Translations under genes and position numbers: made by a program
The notes under the pieces: model-generated
Told to the model about the DNA's origin: nothing
What the model saw: only the letters and a program-made list of their open reading frames with translations
The model's database searches: none
Part shown: in pieces, positions 1 to 10,600 of the stretch
Position numbering within the stretch: the first letter of the stretch is position 1
How the letters are laid out: the number at the start of each line of letters is the position of its first letter
NCBI GenBank assembly: GCA_002397315.1
Contig: DHAE01000026.1
Location: 127,263-191,262 of the forward strand
Reading direction: 5' to 3'
Origin: Comamonadaceae bacterium UBA4962
GTDB taxonomy: Bacteria; Pseudomonadota; Gammaproteobacteria; Burkholderiales; Burkholderiaceae_C
Length of the DNA stretch: 64,000 nt

Positions 1-216
1 GAGGTCCAGGCCGGCGACGGTATCGATGGCTTTCTGTATCGTGGCGAATGCACCGGCGCTAGTGTTGGCCAGGCCTGTGTTGCTGTCGCTGCCATCGGTG
101 CGGACGTAGTAGGTTCGTGCAGCTGACAGCCTCTCGCGCACGTCTTGGAGCGTGTCACCGGCGGGCAACTGCCGGACGCGCCCACCCACCCTGACAAGAG
201 GCCGCCGCGCTGCCAT
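1..216 (-). CDS. Tail spike/fibre protein, N-terminal part (cut by window edge)
   Basis: The ATG at 216 follows the TGA of the upstream gene by one base, and the frame stays open for 72 codons to the window edge. Near residues 33-50 the protein reads TYYVRTDGSDSNTG, then ATIQKAIDTV. This signature (YYV, then DGSD-x-NTG, then A-x-IQ-A-D) opens the right-handed beta-helix of many phage tail spikes with pectate-lyase-like folds. The first 30 residues would be the virion-attachment part. It is the last gene of the late transcript seen here and the likely receptor-binding protein. The beta-helix assignment is inferred from the short visible part; the rest lies outside the window. Confidence 0.75.
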   Translation of the reverse strand, partial: MAARRPLVRVGGRVRQLPAGDTLQDVRERLSAARTYYVRTDGSDSNTGLANTSAGAFATIQKAIDTVAGLDL

Positions 217-217
217 T

Positions 218-748
218 TCAGAGGATCACGTAGCCCAGGTCGTCCGTCACCAGCTCGGTCGCGCTCTTGGCCGTGCCCAGCTCCTGGCAGACCTTGCTCG
301 CGTTGGCCGTGTCGGTGGCGTCGAGCGGCGCCGCGATCACGCCGCCCGCGGTGCCCAGCCAGTAGGTGGCGCCCGGCGTCAGCCCGGTGAGCGAGGCATT
401 CGTGGTGTCGAGCGGGTACGCCGTGCCGCTCGCGCCGGAGGCCACGGCGTCCTTCACGTAGCCGTTCGCCTGCCGGCCGTTGCTGTTGTCCGCGAGGCGC
501 ATGTTCAGCGCGCCGGCATTGGTGTGGAAGTTCACGAACTTGCCGGCGCCGATGGCCTCGCTCGCCGGGGCGATCGTCGTGTTGGCGCCGATGCCCGTGG
601 GCAGGAGGGTGGGATCGATCCGGCCGTCGGGCCCGGTCGCCACCAGTTTGCCCGCGTCCGCCGCACCAGCGGAGACAGCGAGCCCGAAGAGCTGGCGGGT
701 CTTCCCGGCGATGCGGGTGAGGTAGCCCTGGGTGGGTTGAGTTGCCAT
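218..748 (-). CDS. Small tail-fibre-associated protein (176 aa)
   Basis: The ATG at 748 has GGAG 7 nt upstream, and the stop codon of the preceding gene lies within that ribosome site. The protein has no signal peptide. It carries the pattern seen in phage fibre and decoration domains: IGAGKFVNFH, later GLTPGATYWLG, then a repeated hydrophobic strand near the end (GYVIL). Its second half can be aligned loosely with the end of the neighbouring 166-aa protein (TPGQRVYLG versus TPGATYWLG), suggesting a shared beta-rich domain. Position between the collagen-like protein and the tail spike suggests a part of the fibre or its adaptor. No enzymatic function is visible. Confidence 0.7.
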   Translation of the reverse strand: MATQPTQGYLTRIAGKTRQLFGLAVSAGAADAGKLVATGPDGRIDPTLLPTGIGANTTIAPASEAIGAGKFVNFHTNAGALNMRLADNSNGRQANGYVKDAVASGASGTAYPLDTTNASLTGLTPGATYWLGTAGGVIAAPLDATDTANASKVCQELGTAKSATELVTDDLGYVIL

Positions 749-752
749 GGTT

Positions 753-1253
753 CTACTCCAGTGCGATGGGGTCTTGAAGGTTGAGAAGAAGGCGGGTCGG
801 AGACAGCGCCGTGCCGATCAACACGTCGAAGCCGGCCGCGGGCGCGGTGGTGGTGAGAGCCCCGCCGAGCCCCAGATAGACGCGCTGGCCTGGCGTCCAG
901 ACCCAGGCCGAATCGGTGATGGCACCCGAGCGCTGCACGTCGATGGGCTGGCCAGGGCCGGCGGCGGTGAGCGTGATGCCCAGCAGCAGGAACACGTGGT
1001 CCCCGTCGTCTTGGTCGAGTGCGTGCACGCGGCCAGCCGCGTCCTCCCAGACGGCGACCAAGGCGGAAAGCGTCGAGCCGGCCACACGCGACACGGTCGC
1101 GCCACCCGCTGGGCCGACTTCGCCGCGCGGGCCGGGCGGCCCCTGCTCGGCTTCGGCCACCACCTGGACGACCTCCACCTCCTCGCGAAGCACCGAGCTG
1201 TCGGCCTCCAGAGCCAGGATGGTGGTGACCTCCTCCACCAGCACATCAGCCAC
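753..1253 (-). CDS. Collagen-like tail fibre protein (166 aa)
   Basis: Starts with GTG at 1253 behind a strong ribosome site (AAGGAGGTGA, 4 nt spacing) and overlaps the end of the upstream gene by 8 nt. An N-terminal coiled-coil-like stretch of Val/Glu (residues 1-35) is followed by a short Gly-X-Y run (GPPGPRGEVGPAGG), a collagen-like trimerisation segment common in phage fibres. A beta-rich C-terminal domain follows (TPGQRVYLGLGG). A trimeric fibre or fibre-connector is likely. The exact family is not recognised. Confidence 0.75.
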   Translation of the reverse strand: MADVLVEEVTTILALEADSSVLREEVEVVQVVAEAEQGPPGPRGEVGPAGGATVSRVAGSTLSALVAVWEDAAGRVHALDQDDGDHVFLLLGITLTAAGPGQPIDVQRSGAITDSAWVWTPGQRVYLGLGGALTTTAPAAGFDVLIGTALSPTRLLLNLQDPIALE

Positions 1254-1605
1254 GCGTCACCTCCTTGGAAACCCCGATGGAGCCCTCGGCCAGGCGGGTG
1301 ACATCGCCGCTGGGGTGCACGATCTCCAGATCCCACACGCCAGATTCCCAGCCCATGGCCGCGGTGGCCGCGTCGCTCAGGTACAGGTCCACCGTGCCCG
1401 AAGCGCCGCCCAGCGTGATGCCGCCGTTTTCGGTGGTCAGGTCCGCCAGCGTGGTCGGGGTCTCCTTTTCCAGGCGGACCTGCATGCGCGCGGTGGCGCC
1501 CGTCAGGTCGATGGGAGCGCCGGCAGGCGACTCCCACCGCAGGCGTTTGCGGAAGGTCGCGCCCTGGTAGATGGTGATCTTCTTGAGCTTGGCCGGGGTG
1601 GACAT
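1246..1605 (-). CDS. Phage virion/baseplate-associated protein (119 aa)
   Basis: The ATG at 1605 is preceded by the ATAGGGTT leader element and a GC hairpin rather than a Shine-Dalgarno sequence. The sequence (ITIYQGATFRKRLRW ... DLTGATARMQVR ... GVWDLEIVHPSGDVTRL) has the Ig-like pattern of small phage proteins that carry a DLTGxTA-x-MQVR signature and lie just before fibre genes. The family usually has 110-130 residues, so this copy looks complete. The role as a structural connector is inferred from position. Confidence 0.65.
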   Translation of the reverse strand: MSTPAKLKKITIYQGATFRKRLRWESPAGAPIDLTGATARMQVRLEKETPTTLADLTTENGGITLGGASGTVDLYLSDAATAAMGWESGVWDLEIVHPSGDVTRLAEGSIGVSKEVTRG

Positions 1606-1658
1606 GCCGGGCAGTGTCCCGCCCGGCCGCCACCTCGCCTAACCCTATGCTGGGGCCT
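1606..1658 (-). promoter_or_regulatory. Late leader element C (ATAGGGTT + start-proximal hairpin)
   Basis: Read leftward, the segment contains GCATAGGGTTAGGCG (ATAGGG at 1648-1643), a GC-rich spacer and an imperfect hairpin, GCGGGACACTGCCCGGC, that abuts the ATG at 1605. ATAGGG begins 43 nt before the ATG, the same as at the 3123-aa gene and one nt less than at the small terminase gene. The TAG stop of the 3123-aa gene lies inside the motif. No AGGAGG-type site is present. Promoter function is inferred. Confidence 0.55.
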
Positions 1659-4600
1659 GCCCTGCCTCGCGCATCTGCTGGCGCAGCGCTTTCGGCGCGG
1701 TGTCGGCGATCCGCTGCGTGCGGTCCTTGTCCATCTCGCGCACCCGCTTCCACACGTCCGGCATCTTCACCACGATCGGCTGCTCCGGATTGTTCCGGTT
1801 CCAGTCGGCCAGCCGCTCGCGCGCCGCGGCCAGGGCGGTGTCGTCCTTGCGATAGAGCGCATCCGCCCACTGCGCTTTGATCTCGCTGCTGGTCTGCGTG
1901 TAGAAGCTCTTCGTGCGCTGCATGAAGCTGTTGGCCTCCTGCACCTCGGCCACGCTCTTGGGCTGGAAGCCCAGGAATTTCGATCCCGCCTCGGCCAGCG
2001 TCGTGTCGATGACCTTGTAGCCCTTCTTGTCCTTGTAGATCCCGGTCGCGGCCATGTCGATGCCCTTGACCGCGTTGCGCACCGCGGTGGGGGACAGCTC
2101 GAGCGCCGCGCCGCCCACGTCGCCGGTCAGCCCCTTGCGCACGGCGGTGAAGCCCCGGGCCACCACGTCACCGGCCGGGCCGGCCACCTCCAGCAGGTCG
2201 CGCTCGCGGTTCTGCTTCGACAGGAACAGGCCGGTGCCGGGCAGCAGGTTGCCCATTCCGAGCCGGCCCGAGACATCGACGGGCGCGCCCGGCAGCCCGG
2301 ACAGCCCCTGCTCCAGGAAGTCGGCCACCTCCTTCCCCACCACGTCGCGCAGCGCCTGCTTGCGCCACTGCTTGGCGCTCAGGTTGTAGCCCATGAGCTG
2401 GCCGGCGCCGTCGATCAGATCCTCGGCATCCTCCATGAACGGCAGGCCGCCCGCGCCCGACATCAGCAGCAGCATGGCGACGGCCCAGCCCACGGCCCGC
2501 TTCCCCTCTGGCCCGCCCTGCGTCCACATGCGGTGCATCAGCTCCAGGTAGGACACGCTGTAGGTCTTGAAGGTCATCAGCGTGCCGCCCACCGCGCCGC
2601 GCGCGAAGCGCATCTTGTTGGCCTTGGAGTAGAGGAACTGGGTTTCGAGCACGGCCTTGCGGGCGAAGTTGGACGGCTCGGCCATCCCCTGCTCCTTGGC
2701 GATCCGGTAGGCGGCGATGAAGGTGCTGCGGCGGTTGAACTGCTCGGCCAGGGCGAACGGCTGGCCCCACGCCACCTTCACGCGCTCCCAGTTGTTGGCC
2801 GCCGCGGCGCGCGCGTCCCCCGCCTTCGTGCCGTCGCCCGTGCGCAGCGACCCCGTGCCGCGGGCCTGCGCCATCAGCTGGTGGATCTCCTGGGGAGACA
2901 CCACACCATCCTCCTCTGCGGACTGCATCGCGGCGGCCAGATCGGGCTCGTACTCGAAGCCCTTGCGGCTCATGTCCTTGAGCGCACGCGCCATCTGCGC
3001 GCCGGCCCGCTTCATCCCGCCGAACTGCGTGAGCCACGGCAGCGTGACGGCGAAGGGCTGGGTCATATTCACGAACGCGGAAGCCAGCGAGCCCCCCAGG
3101 TACTGGGCGAACAGCATGCCGCGCACCGCCTGGCCCTCCTCCTGGGGATTCGCGATGTAGTCGCGCAGCCCCATGGCCAAGTCTTTCAGCTCGCCCTGCT
3201 CCTTCGGGATGGCGTTGATCGCGCTCTCCATGGTGCCGGCGTTCAGGCCGCCAGCGCCCAGGCGGGCATTCGAGTAGACGAAGCCCGCCAGCACGCGGCC
3301 CACGTCCTCGCTGTAGCCCGCGATGCCCTTGCGATGGATCAGGCGCTTGAGCGCGCTGTGGTTGTTCTTGGCCAGCTGCAGGTAGGCCTGGAACGCCTTG
3401 TCCTTCGGGTCGTCGCCCGTGCCGTCCAGCCCCAGCATGCTCCCGAACATCTCCAGGCTCTCGGGCGTCACACCCGCGAACAGCTTGAACGCGTCCTGGC
3501 TCATGGTCCCCTGGGTGACGGTGGCGCCGGGGAACTGCTTTTCCATCTCGGCCTTCATCCGGTTGGAATCGCCCTTGGTCTCGAACATGCCGAAGTACTG
3601 GCGATCGCCCGCGGCGTCCACCACGTCCACGGTGTAGCGGCCGAACCGCGACAGCGGGGCATAGCCCTCGTCCATCAGCTGCTGCGCCCTCTCCCGGGCC
3701 TTCACCACCGAGTTGTTGAGTTCCATCAGCCGCTCGGACCATTCGGGCCGGTCGCGGGCGTCGTCCATCAGCGTGCGGGTCAGCAGCTCCACGGCGTCGT
3801 CCATGGTTTCCTGCGCCAGCACCGCGTCGCGCATGCCCGCGTACTCATCGCCCAGGCTGCGCAGCATGTCGGCGCGCGCGGTCATGTCGATGGAGCGGTC
3901 GATGGCGGCCCGGCCCTCTTGGTAGAGGCTCACCTGGTTGGCGTCGAGCCCGAACATGGTTTCCAGCTCCCGCTGGCTCCACACCACGCCGGCCTTGAGC
4001 ACCCGGCTGTTGAAGCTGGTGTTCACGTTGGCCTCGTACATGCCCACCGGCAGGCCCTGCCAGGCGGTCAGGATCTTCGGGTCCAGCCGGCCGCCGCGCA
4101 GCAGCAGCTGGGCCTTCTGATCGGCCGGCAGGTTCTGGTACTTGGCCGTGAGGTCGTCCAGCAGCACCGGTGTTCCGTCGATGTCGCGCGCCCACATCAG
4201 GGTGCCCTCGAAGAGCGGGCGGGCCACGGCCTTGTTGTCCGCCGCCGTGATCGGCTTCTTGGTCAGGTCTCGCCAGCTGTCCACGCGCGGCAGCAGGCGC
4301 GGGGCCATGTCGGCCGCGTCGTTGCCCAGCATGGACACGTCATCGATGAAGCGCTGGGCCGACTCGAACACCGGCTTGAACGCGGGCGCACGCTCGGCCA
4401 GGTTGCGCATCGTGCCGATCGTCTTGTCCCAGAGCGACACCTGGCCGGGGTGGCTCATCGTCTGCGTGATCTGGTCCAGGGCCGATTCCTTCAGCGCGGC
4501 GATGCGCTCGCGGCTGAACATCACATCCGGACCGTCCCCCGTTTGCGGCAGATCGGCCTCGGTTTTATAATCGGCGCGGAAGCCGGCAGCTCGCTGTACC

Positions 4601-7600
4601 ACCCCAGGCAATTGGAGCCTGGCCGTCGTGGCGAGGTGTCGGCTTTCTTTTTTGTTCGCGAACTGCAGCAGGCCGTCCCGGATCCAGCGCGTGAACGTCC
4701 GGTCCGCGTTGTCCTTCGGGTAGGCGCTGGGCACATAGACCACCTCGGCCCGGTTGCTAGCGCCGTTCGGGTCGACGGCCACCACCACCGGGTTTCCGCG
4801 CACCACCAGGCTGGTCACCACCACCATCCGCCCGGGCTGGGTGTCCGACTTGAACACCATCACCGGGTTCGACAGCAACTCCCCCAGCCGCTCCAGCTCC
4901 GCGCGCGGCACGCCGTGCTCGAAGTGCATCTTGGCGATCAGGTTGCGGTTCGTCACCACCGGCTTGCGCACCACGCCCAGCGCCTCCAACGCTGCCGGCG
5001 TCTCGATGCCGAGCGGCACCTGGGCACGCAGCGCACGTTCGTCGTTGTTCAGGCCGGCGGTGATGGATGCACGCACCTCGGCCGCGAACCCGGACCGGGC
5101 TTCGTCCTGCGCCAGGCTGTACTGCATGGCTGCCGAGCCCATTCCGCGCTCGCGCTCCGCGGCGGCCCGTTCCACCCAGTTGCGCGCCGGCAGGATGTAG
5201 GCCTGGATGATGTCCGCGTCACGCAGGCGCAGGCTTCCGAACCCGGGCACGTGCGCGCGCAGGAAGTTGCGGATCGCGGCCACGGCCCGCTGCACGAAGG
5301 ACTGCTGCGGGTTCTTCTCGGCCATCTCCGCCAGCACCTCCTCCGCCGCCCGGATGCGGCTGATGCGGTCCACGCCACGCATGCCGTACTCGGCCATCTT
5401 GGCGTCCACGTCCGCGCGGCGCATGGTGGCCACCTGGTTCAGGATCTTGTCCAGCTCCGGCCCGAAGAGCCCCCGCAGGCCGTGGTGGCCGGCCACCTCG
5501 TGGTACAGCACCCGTGCGGCATCGGCCGGCGTGGTGAGGCGCGAGGCCATCAGGTACGCCTTGCCACCGAAATAGAAGCCCTCCGGAGCCCCATGGGCAC
5601 CGCCGGTGCGCTGGCGCAGGTCGGCGTCGCGCACGCGCTGCGGGATGACCGGGTCGTCCAGGTCGTAGGCCACCACCACCTCCGGGGCGTTCTGCCAAGC
5701 CGCCACGATCGGGTTGACGGTGGCGCGCACCGTGTCCACGGCCTGCCGCTGGGCCGCGGCCGAGAAACCGTCCCCCTTGCCCATGATGCGCAGGAGGTCG
5801 GCCGCCATGCCGGCGCCCAGGTCATCCTCCGCTCCGCGGCGGAACAGCGCCACGCCACCGGAATCGCTCTCGCGGGTCTGGATCGTCGCAGCCAGCCGCT
5901 CCAGTGCCTGATTGATCGCCACCCGCTCGGCGCCCGCAGGGAACGGACGTTTGAAGCCCCAGGGTGTGGGGATCGCCACGCCCTCGGGCCCGTAGTTCAG
6001 GAACGGGCTGCGTCCGCCGCCGGCGGCGATCTTGTCCTCCACGTAGCCCTGGAATGCTCGGGCCGCCAGTTCGTGCGGGCGGGTCCAGTAGTCCTGGCCG
6101 CGCCCCTGGTCCAGTTCCTTCGCGCTCATCACGAAGTCGGTGGGCACCATGCGCGACTTCTCGTTCGCCTGCTGGGCGTCGGCCAACATCTTGAGCCGGG
6201 CGCTGTAGTTCCGCATGAGGCCGCCCATGCGGTCGAGGGGCCCGTCCTGCGCCGCCGAGAAGCCCTGCCGGCCGCGCACGGCCTTGATGACGGCGCTGAT
6301 GCGGTTGAGCGCGTCATTCGTCCACCGCATGCCGGAGGCGATCGACCGCGCGCTGCCCTTCGTTTCGATCCGCAGGTCCAGCAATTCGCCAGCCAGGATC
6401 TTCTCCGCCACGGAATCGAATTCCGCCAGCTGATCCGCAGAAGCCGCCTTGTTGAACCGCTTGTAGTACCTGGCGTCCAGATCACGCGCGAGGTCCGCAC
6501 GGATCGAATTCAGCTGCCGTCTCACATCCTCACGCGCGGAGGCGACGAACCGGTCGGCCCGCGCCGTGTCCTCCACGTAGGCTTCCGCCTTGCGCGCGAT
6601 GGTGCGCATCACGTCCGCGAAGGCCTCGCGCAGCTGGGGCCGCATGGCGGAGCGCTCACCTCGCGTGCCGCCGCTGACCATGTTGCTCTCCGCAGCGTCG
6701 TTGATCTCCAGGGAGCGGGTGCCGTCCTTGCCCACCACCCATTCCGCGGGTGCCTTTCCATCCTGCCGGCCGAAATAGTGATCCAGTGCATGGAACCACT
6801 CGTGCGCCAGCGAGCCCGCGCCGTTCATCTTCGTCAGGTTGATGACCGCCTTCGCGGGTTCGTAGTGCGCGCGGGCGCTGCTCAACCCGTGGCCGCGAGC
6901 CCCGAATGCCAGGGCGAGGTCGCCATTCAGGCTGATCGCTCGCGGCGGCACGCCCATCACCTCCGCGAGGTCGAGCAGGCCGTCGTAGGCGTCGTTGAGC
7001 AGCTGCTGGCGCTCCTGCTGGTTGTTCCAGTTTCCGAACTCCACGCCACGGAAGCCGAAGACGTCCATGAAATCGCTGTCGCGGGCATCTCCGGAACGGC
7101 GCGGCACGCCCACGCGCTCTTCTGACGGCGGCCGGGGAAGGTCGGCCTCCCCGAAGGTGGTGTTCGTCTCGATGATGGCCTGCGCGTTCTTGGCCATGTA
7201 CTCCAGCGCCGCGTCGCGGGTGGAGAACACCTGGTCCACCACCTTCACCCGCTTGCGGTCGCTGACCTCCCGCCAGATCTCGTACCCGGCGCCGTCACCC
7301 CGGAGAGGCACAGGGCTGTGCTTCTGAGAGACGGCCAGCAGCGGCACGGCCTGCTCCGCATCCTCGCGCGTCGCATACGTCTCCGCCCCCACGCGGCGCG
7401 GCTGCTTGAAGGCATCGAGGCTGCGCGCATCGCGCACGACCCAACGGCCCTCCTCGCCCAGGCGGCTGCTCTTCGCGATCTGGCTGATCTCGAACCGGCG
7501 GGCCCAGGCGGGCCGCTCATCGGAGGACCGCGGCTTTATCGCCTTGGGCGCCCTGGTCGCCTGGTCCTTGCGTGCCCCGCCGATCTTCTCGCCGAAGTCC

Positions 7601-10600
7601 GTGATCCGACCGGCACCCAGGCCGTCTTCCCTGGTGCCCGCGTCCAACACCAGGGCGGGGGCTGAGGCGGGAACGAGGGGCTCGACGGCAACGGCCGCGG
7701 CCGGCGCGGGGTCGACCTTCATCCGGGCAGCCGGGCCCGCCGCATAGTTCATCTTGGAGGGCTCGGTCCCGTGGGTGCGGTCGACCGCGCCAGCCTTGTC
7801 CGCCCACGCGCCGTTCCCGTCCTTCTGCACCTCGCGCACGGTGACGCTCCAGCGCCCATCCGTGTCGGCCGGCTGGTAGCTGACCACGCGATCGAACCCG
7901 CCGCCGTATCCCCGCACAACGTTGCCAGGGGCGAAGTAGGCGGCGCGGCGCTCCTCGGCCTCCCGCGCTTCGCGCACGGCCTTGCTCTCGCGCTTGGCCT
8001 TCGCGTCCTTCATCTTCTCGGGCACGGTCTTCGGCTTGGCTGCCGGGCTCGCTTCACCCGCCGCGGCGGGTGCTGCAGGCGCGGCGGCCTTTTCCGCCTT
8101 CACGCGCTTCATGCGTTGCGGCACCGTCTCCGCCGCAGCCGGCAGCGCCTGGGGCGCCGGGGGCGCAGAAGATCCGCTCTCCGCAACCGGCAGCGCTGGT
8201 GCTGATGCCTGTGCTGGTTCCGCATCCTTGGCGGGGGCTGGGCCGGCCTCCCCCGTCGCCACCGGGGGCAACGCGTCGCCGGTCACCGGTGCCGCGGCGG
8301 GCTTCACGGTTCTGGCAGGGTCACGCACCCAGTCCTTGAACTCGGCCTGCGTCATCCGGGTGATCCCGCCGAGCCCCGTCCACCCCTTCTCGTTGTTCCC
8401 CAGGTAGGTGCTGCGAGCCTCGGCCTCGTCGGCCGCACCCATCACCACCTTGTGCTCGTCGAAAGATCCGTCGCGGTTCACCTGGTCGACCACGAATACC
8501 GGCAGGCCGGCATCCTCCGCCCGGTCGGTCATGAACACGTCGACGTGATCCTTGTCCGCACCCTTGGAACCCTTGATGTACCCGTAGTGGTTCTGCAGCG
8601 GCGGCCATTCGGGGCGGCGGCGCGTGCCCGCGGGGTTCTCGATGCTGATGTCGTGGCCGTTGACCTTGACGTGGCCCTTCTTGTAGTTGCCTGCGTCCTT
8701 CTGCGCCGCCGTCGGCTCCGGCAGGTCATTGCTCAGGCTGGTGGCCGCCTCTTGCGCCGCGGCTTGCACCATAGCAGGCGCTGATACCGGAGCCGCAGCT
8801 GCGCGCGCCCGACGGGCGCTGGTGCCAGCAGCCTTCGGCGGCGCACTCGCCGCGGCGGCAGCCGGCGCTGGCGGGGCGTCCAGCGGCGGGAACGTGGTGC
8901 CCCGCGCCATGGCGACGGGTGCTGCACGTGCTCGCGCCGGCGCGGCGGCGGCCTCCTGCGCGGGCGCGATCAGGTCGGCGATCTTCCGCTTCAGATCGGC
9001 GTTCAGGTTGTCCCATTTCGCGCCGGCGAGGTTCTTCTGCAGGACGGGCTTGAGCCCCTTCAGCTGCTCGGCCACCACCTGGCGCTGCACGGTAGGCAGT
9101 CGGGTCCAGGTCTGGCCGGCGGCGTCGATGCGCTGGGCGCGCTGGTCCGCGCTTTCCGGCGCTGCTTTCGCGCCAGCCGCTGTTTTTCCTTGCGCTCCAG
9201 GGTCCGCAGTCGTGGTGCCGGCATTGCTCAGTGCCCCTTGCGCTGGTGCGCCAGCAGCGGCGACGGCCGGGGCCTGCGCTGCTCCTGCAGGTGGTGGGGG
9301 GCTTGCTGGCTGGGTTTGGTAGCCATCGGTGCTTCCTTTCACGGGGGGGGAGTGCTCGGCGGCGCGGGCGGCCTTTCGGCGCGACAGCTCCTGCGCCAGC
9401 TTGATGCGCACGTCGCGGCCCTGGGCGCTGCGGAAGGACGCGGACAGCTGTGCGTCGCTCCAGTTGGCGACCGCATCGGGTCCAGGGATCTCGCCCGTCT
9501 CCGGGTCGGCGCCCTGCGGGGCCCGCTCTGGCTGTTCCTGCTTCTGGGCCTTACCGCCCTTCTCTGCGGCCTCGGCCGCCTGGGCCAGCGCGGCGGCCTG
9601 CTGCATCTGGTCGGACACGCCGGTGTCCACCGCCATGGCGGCGCCAGCGGACAGCGGGCCGCCAGCGGGGTTGATGCCCATGCGCACGGAGCGCGGCACC
9701 TCGGCGCCGGTGGACTGGTAGATCTCGTCGTCTGGGCTCTCCACCGCGCGCGAGGCCTCCATGTCGGCCTGGCGCTGCGCCTCTGCGGTGGCGCGCTGCT
9801 CGGCCAGGGCGGCGGCACCGTCCGGCGGCGTGGACTGGGGCCCGAGCACTTCGCCCTGCTCCTGCTCCTGCAGCATGCGCAGCTGCTCCGCGAAGGCCTG
9901 GCTGACCCGCTCGAGGCCGGGATTGCGCGCCGGGGCCTCGGCCGCCGGTTCGTTGCCGGCGGGTAGGGCCGCGGCGGGATCGCTCTCGCCGACTGCGCCG
10001 GCGCGCGGCCGCGCCGCGGCATGGTAGCCAGCAGCACCAGCCCCCATCGCCCCACCGGACAGGGTGCCCAGCACGATGGCCGAGTCCACCTGGTCGTACC
10101 AGGGCTTGTCGAGGGCGACGTTCTGGAAGATCTGCTCGGCGACGGACTGCGGCAGCTCCTCCAGCAGGCCCTCGGCGATCGCGCCCTCGATCACGTGGCG
10201 CGGGATGCTCTTCACGGCCTGCTGCTGCAGCGGGTTCACGGCGGCGCCTGCCGCCTCGTCGGCGAACTGGCGGGCCATGCCGCTCTGACCCTGCGCCAGC
10301 ATCGTTTCGGCGTCGCCGATGCCTAGGCGCTGCGCGATCCGGCCGCCCACCGCACCGAATGCGCCCCCCACAGCACCGGTGGCGGCGGCGAGCCCGGCCT
10401 GGCCCGGCGTCAGCAGCCCATCCGGAGTTTCCTGGCGGATCTGCTCGGCCTGCGAGCCGGCCATGGTCAGACCTTCCCCGGCAGCCCCGGCGAGCGCGGC
10501 GCCCTTGGCCCCCAGCTGCCCCAGGCGCGTTGCCGTCAGGAGCCCCCGGGCGGCGACACCGCCTGCGCCCATGGAGGGGAGCGATTCCCCGATGGCCGTG

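Noticed and set aside
1..216. Diversity-generating retroelement, as in Bordetella podoviruses of similar layout
   Set aside because: No reverse transcriptase or template repeat is seen in the window; the tail-spike gene is cut, so its variable region cannot be judged.
916..7125. 2069-codon open frame on the + strand
   Set aside because: It is the antisense shadow of the 3123-aa gene: high GC removes stop codons. Composition (Arg/His/Ala/Gly) is unlike a protein and there is no ribosome site.
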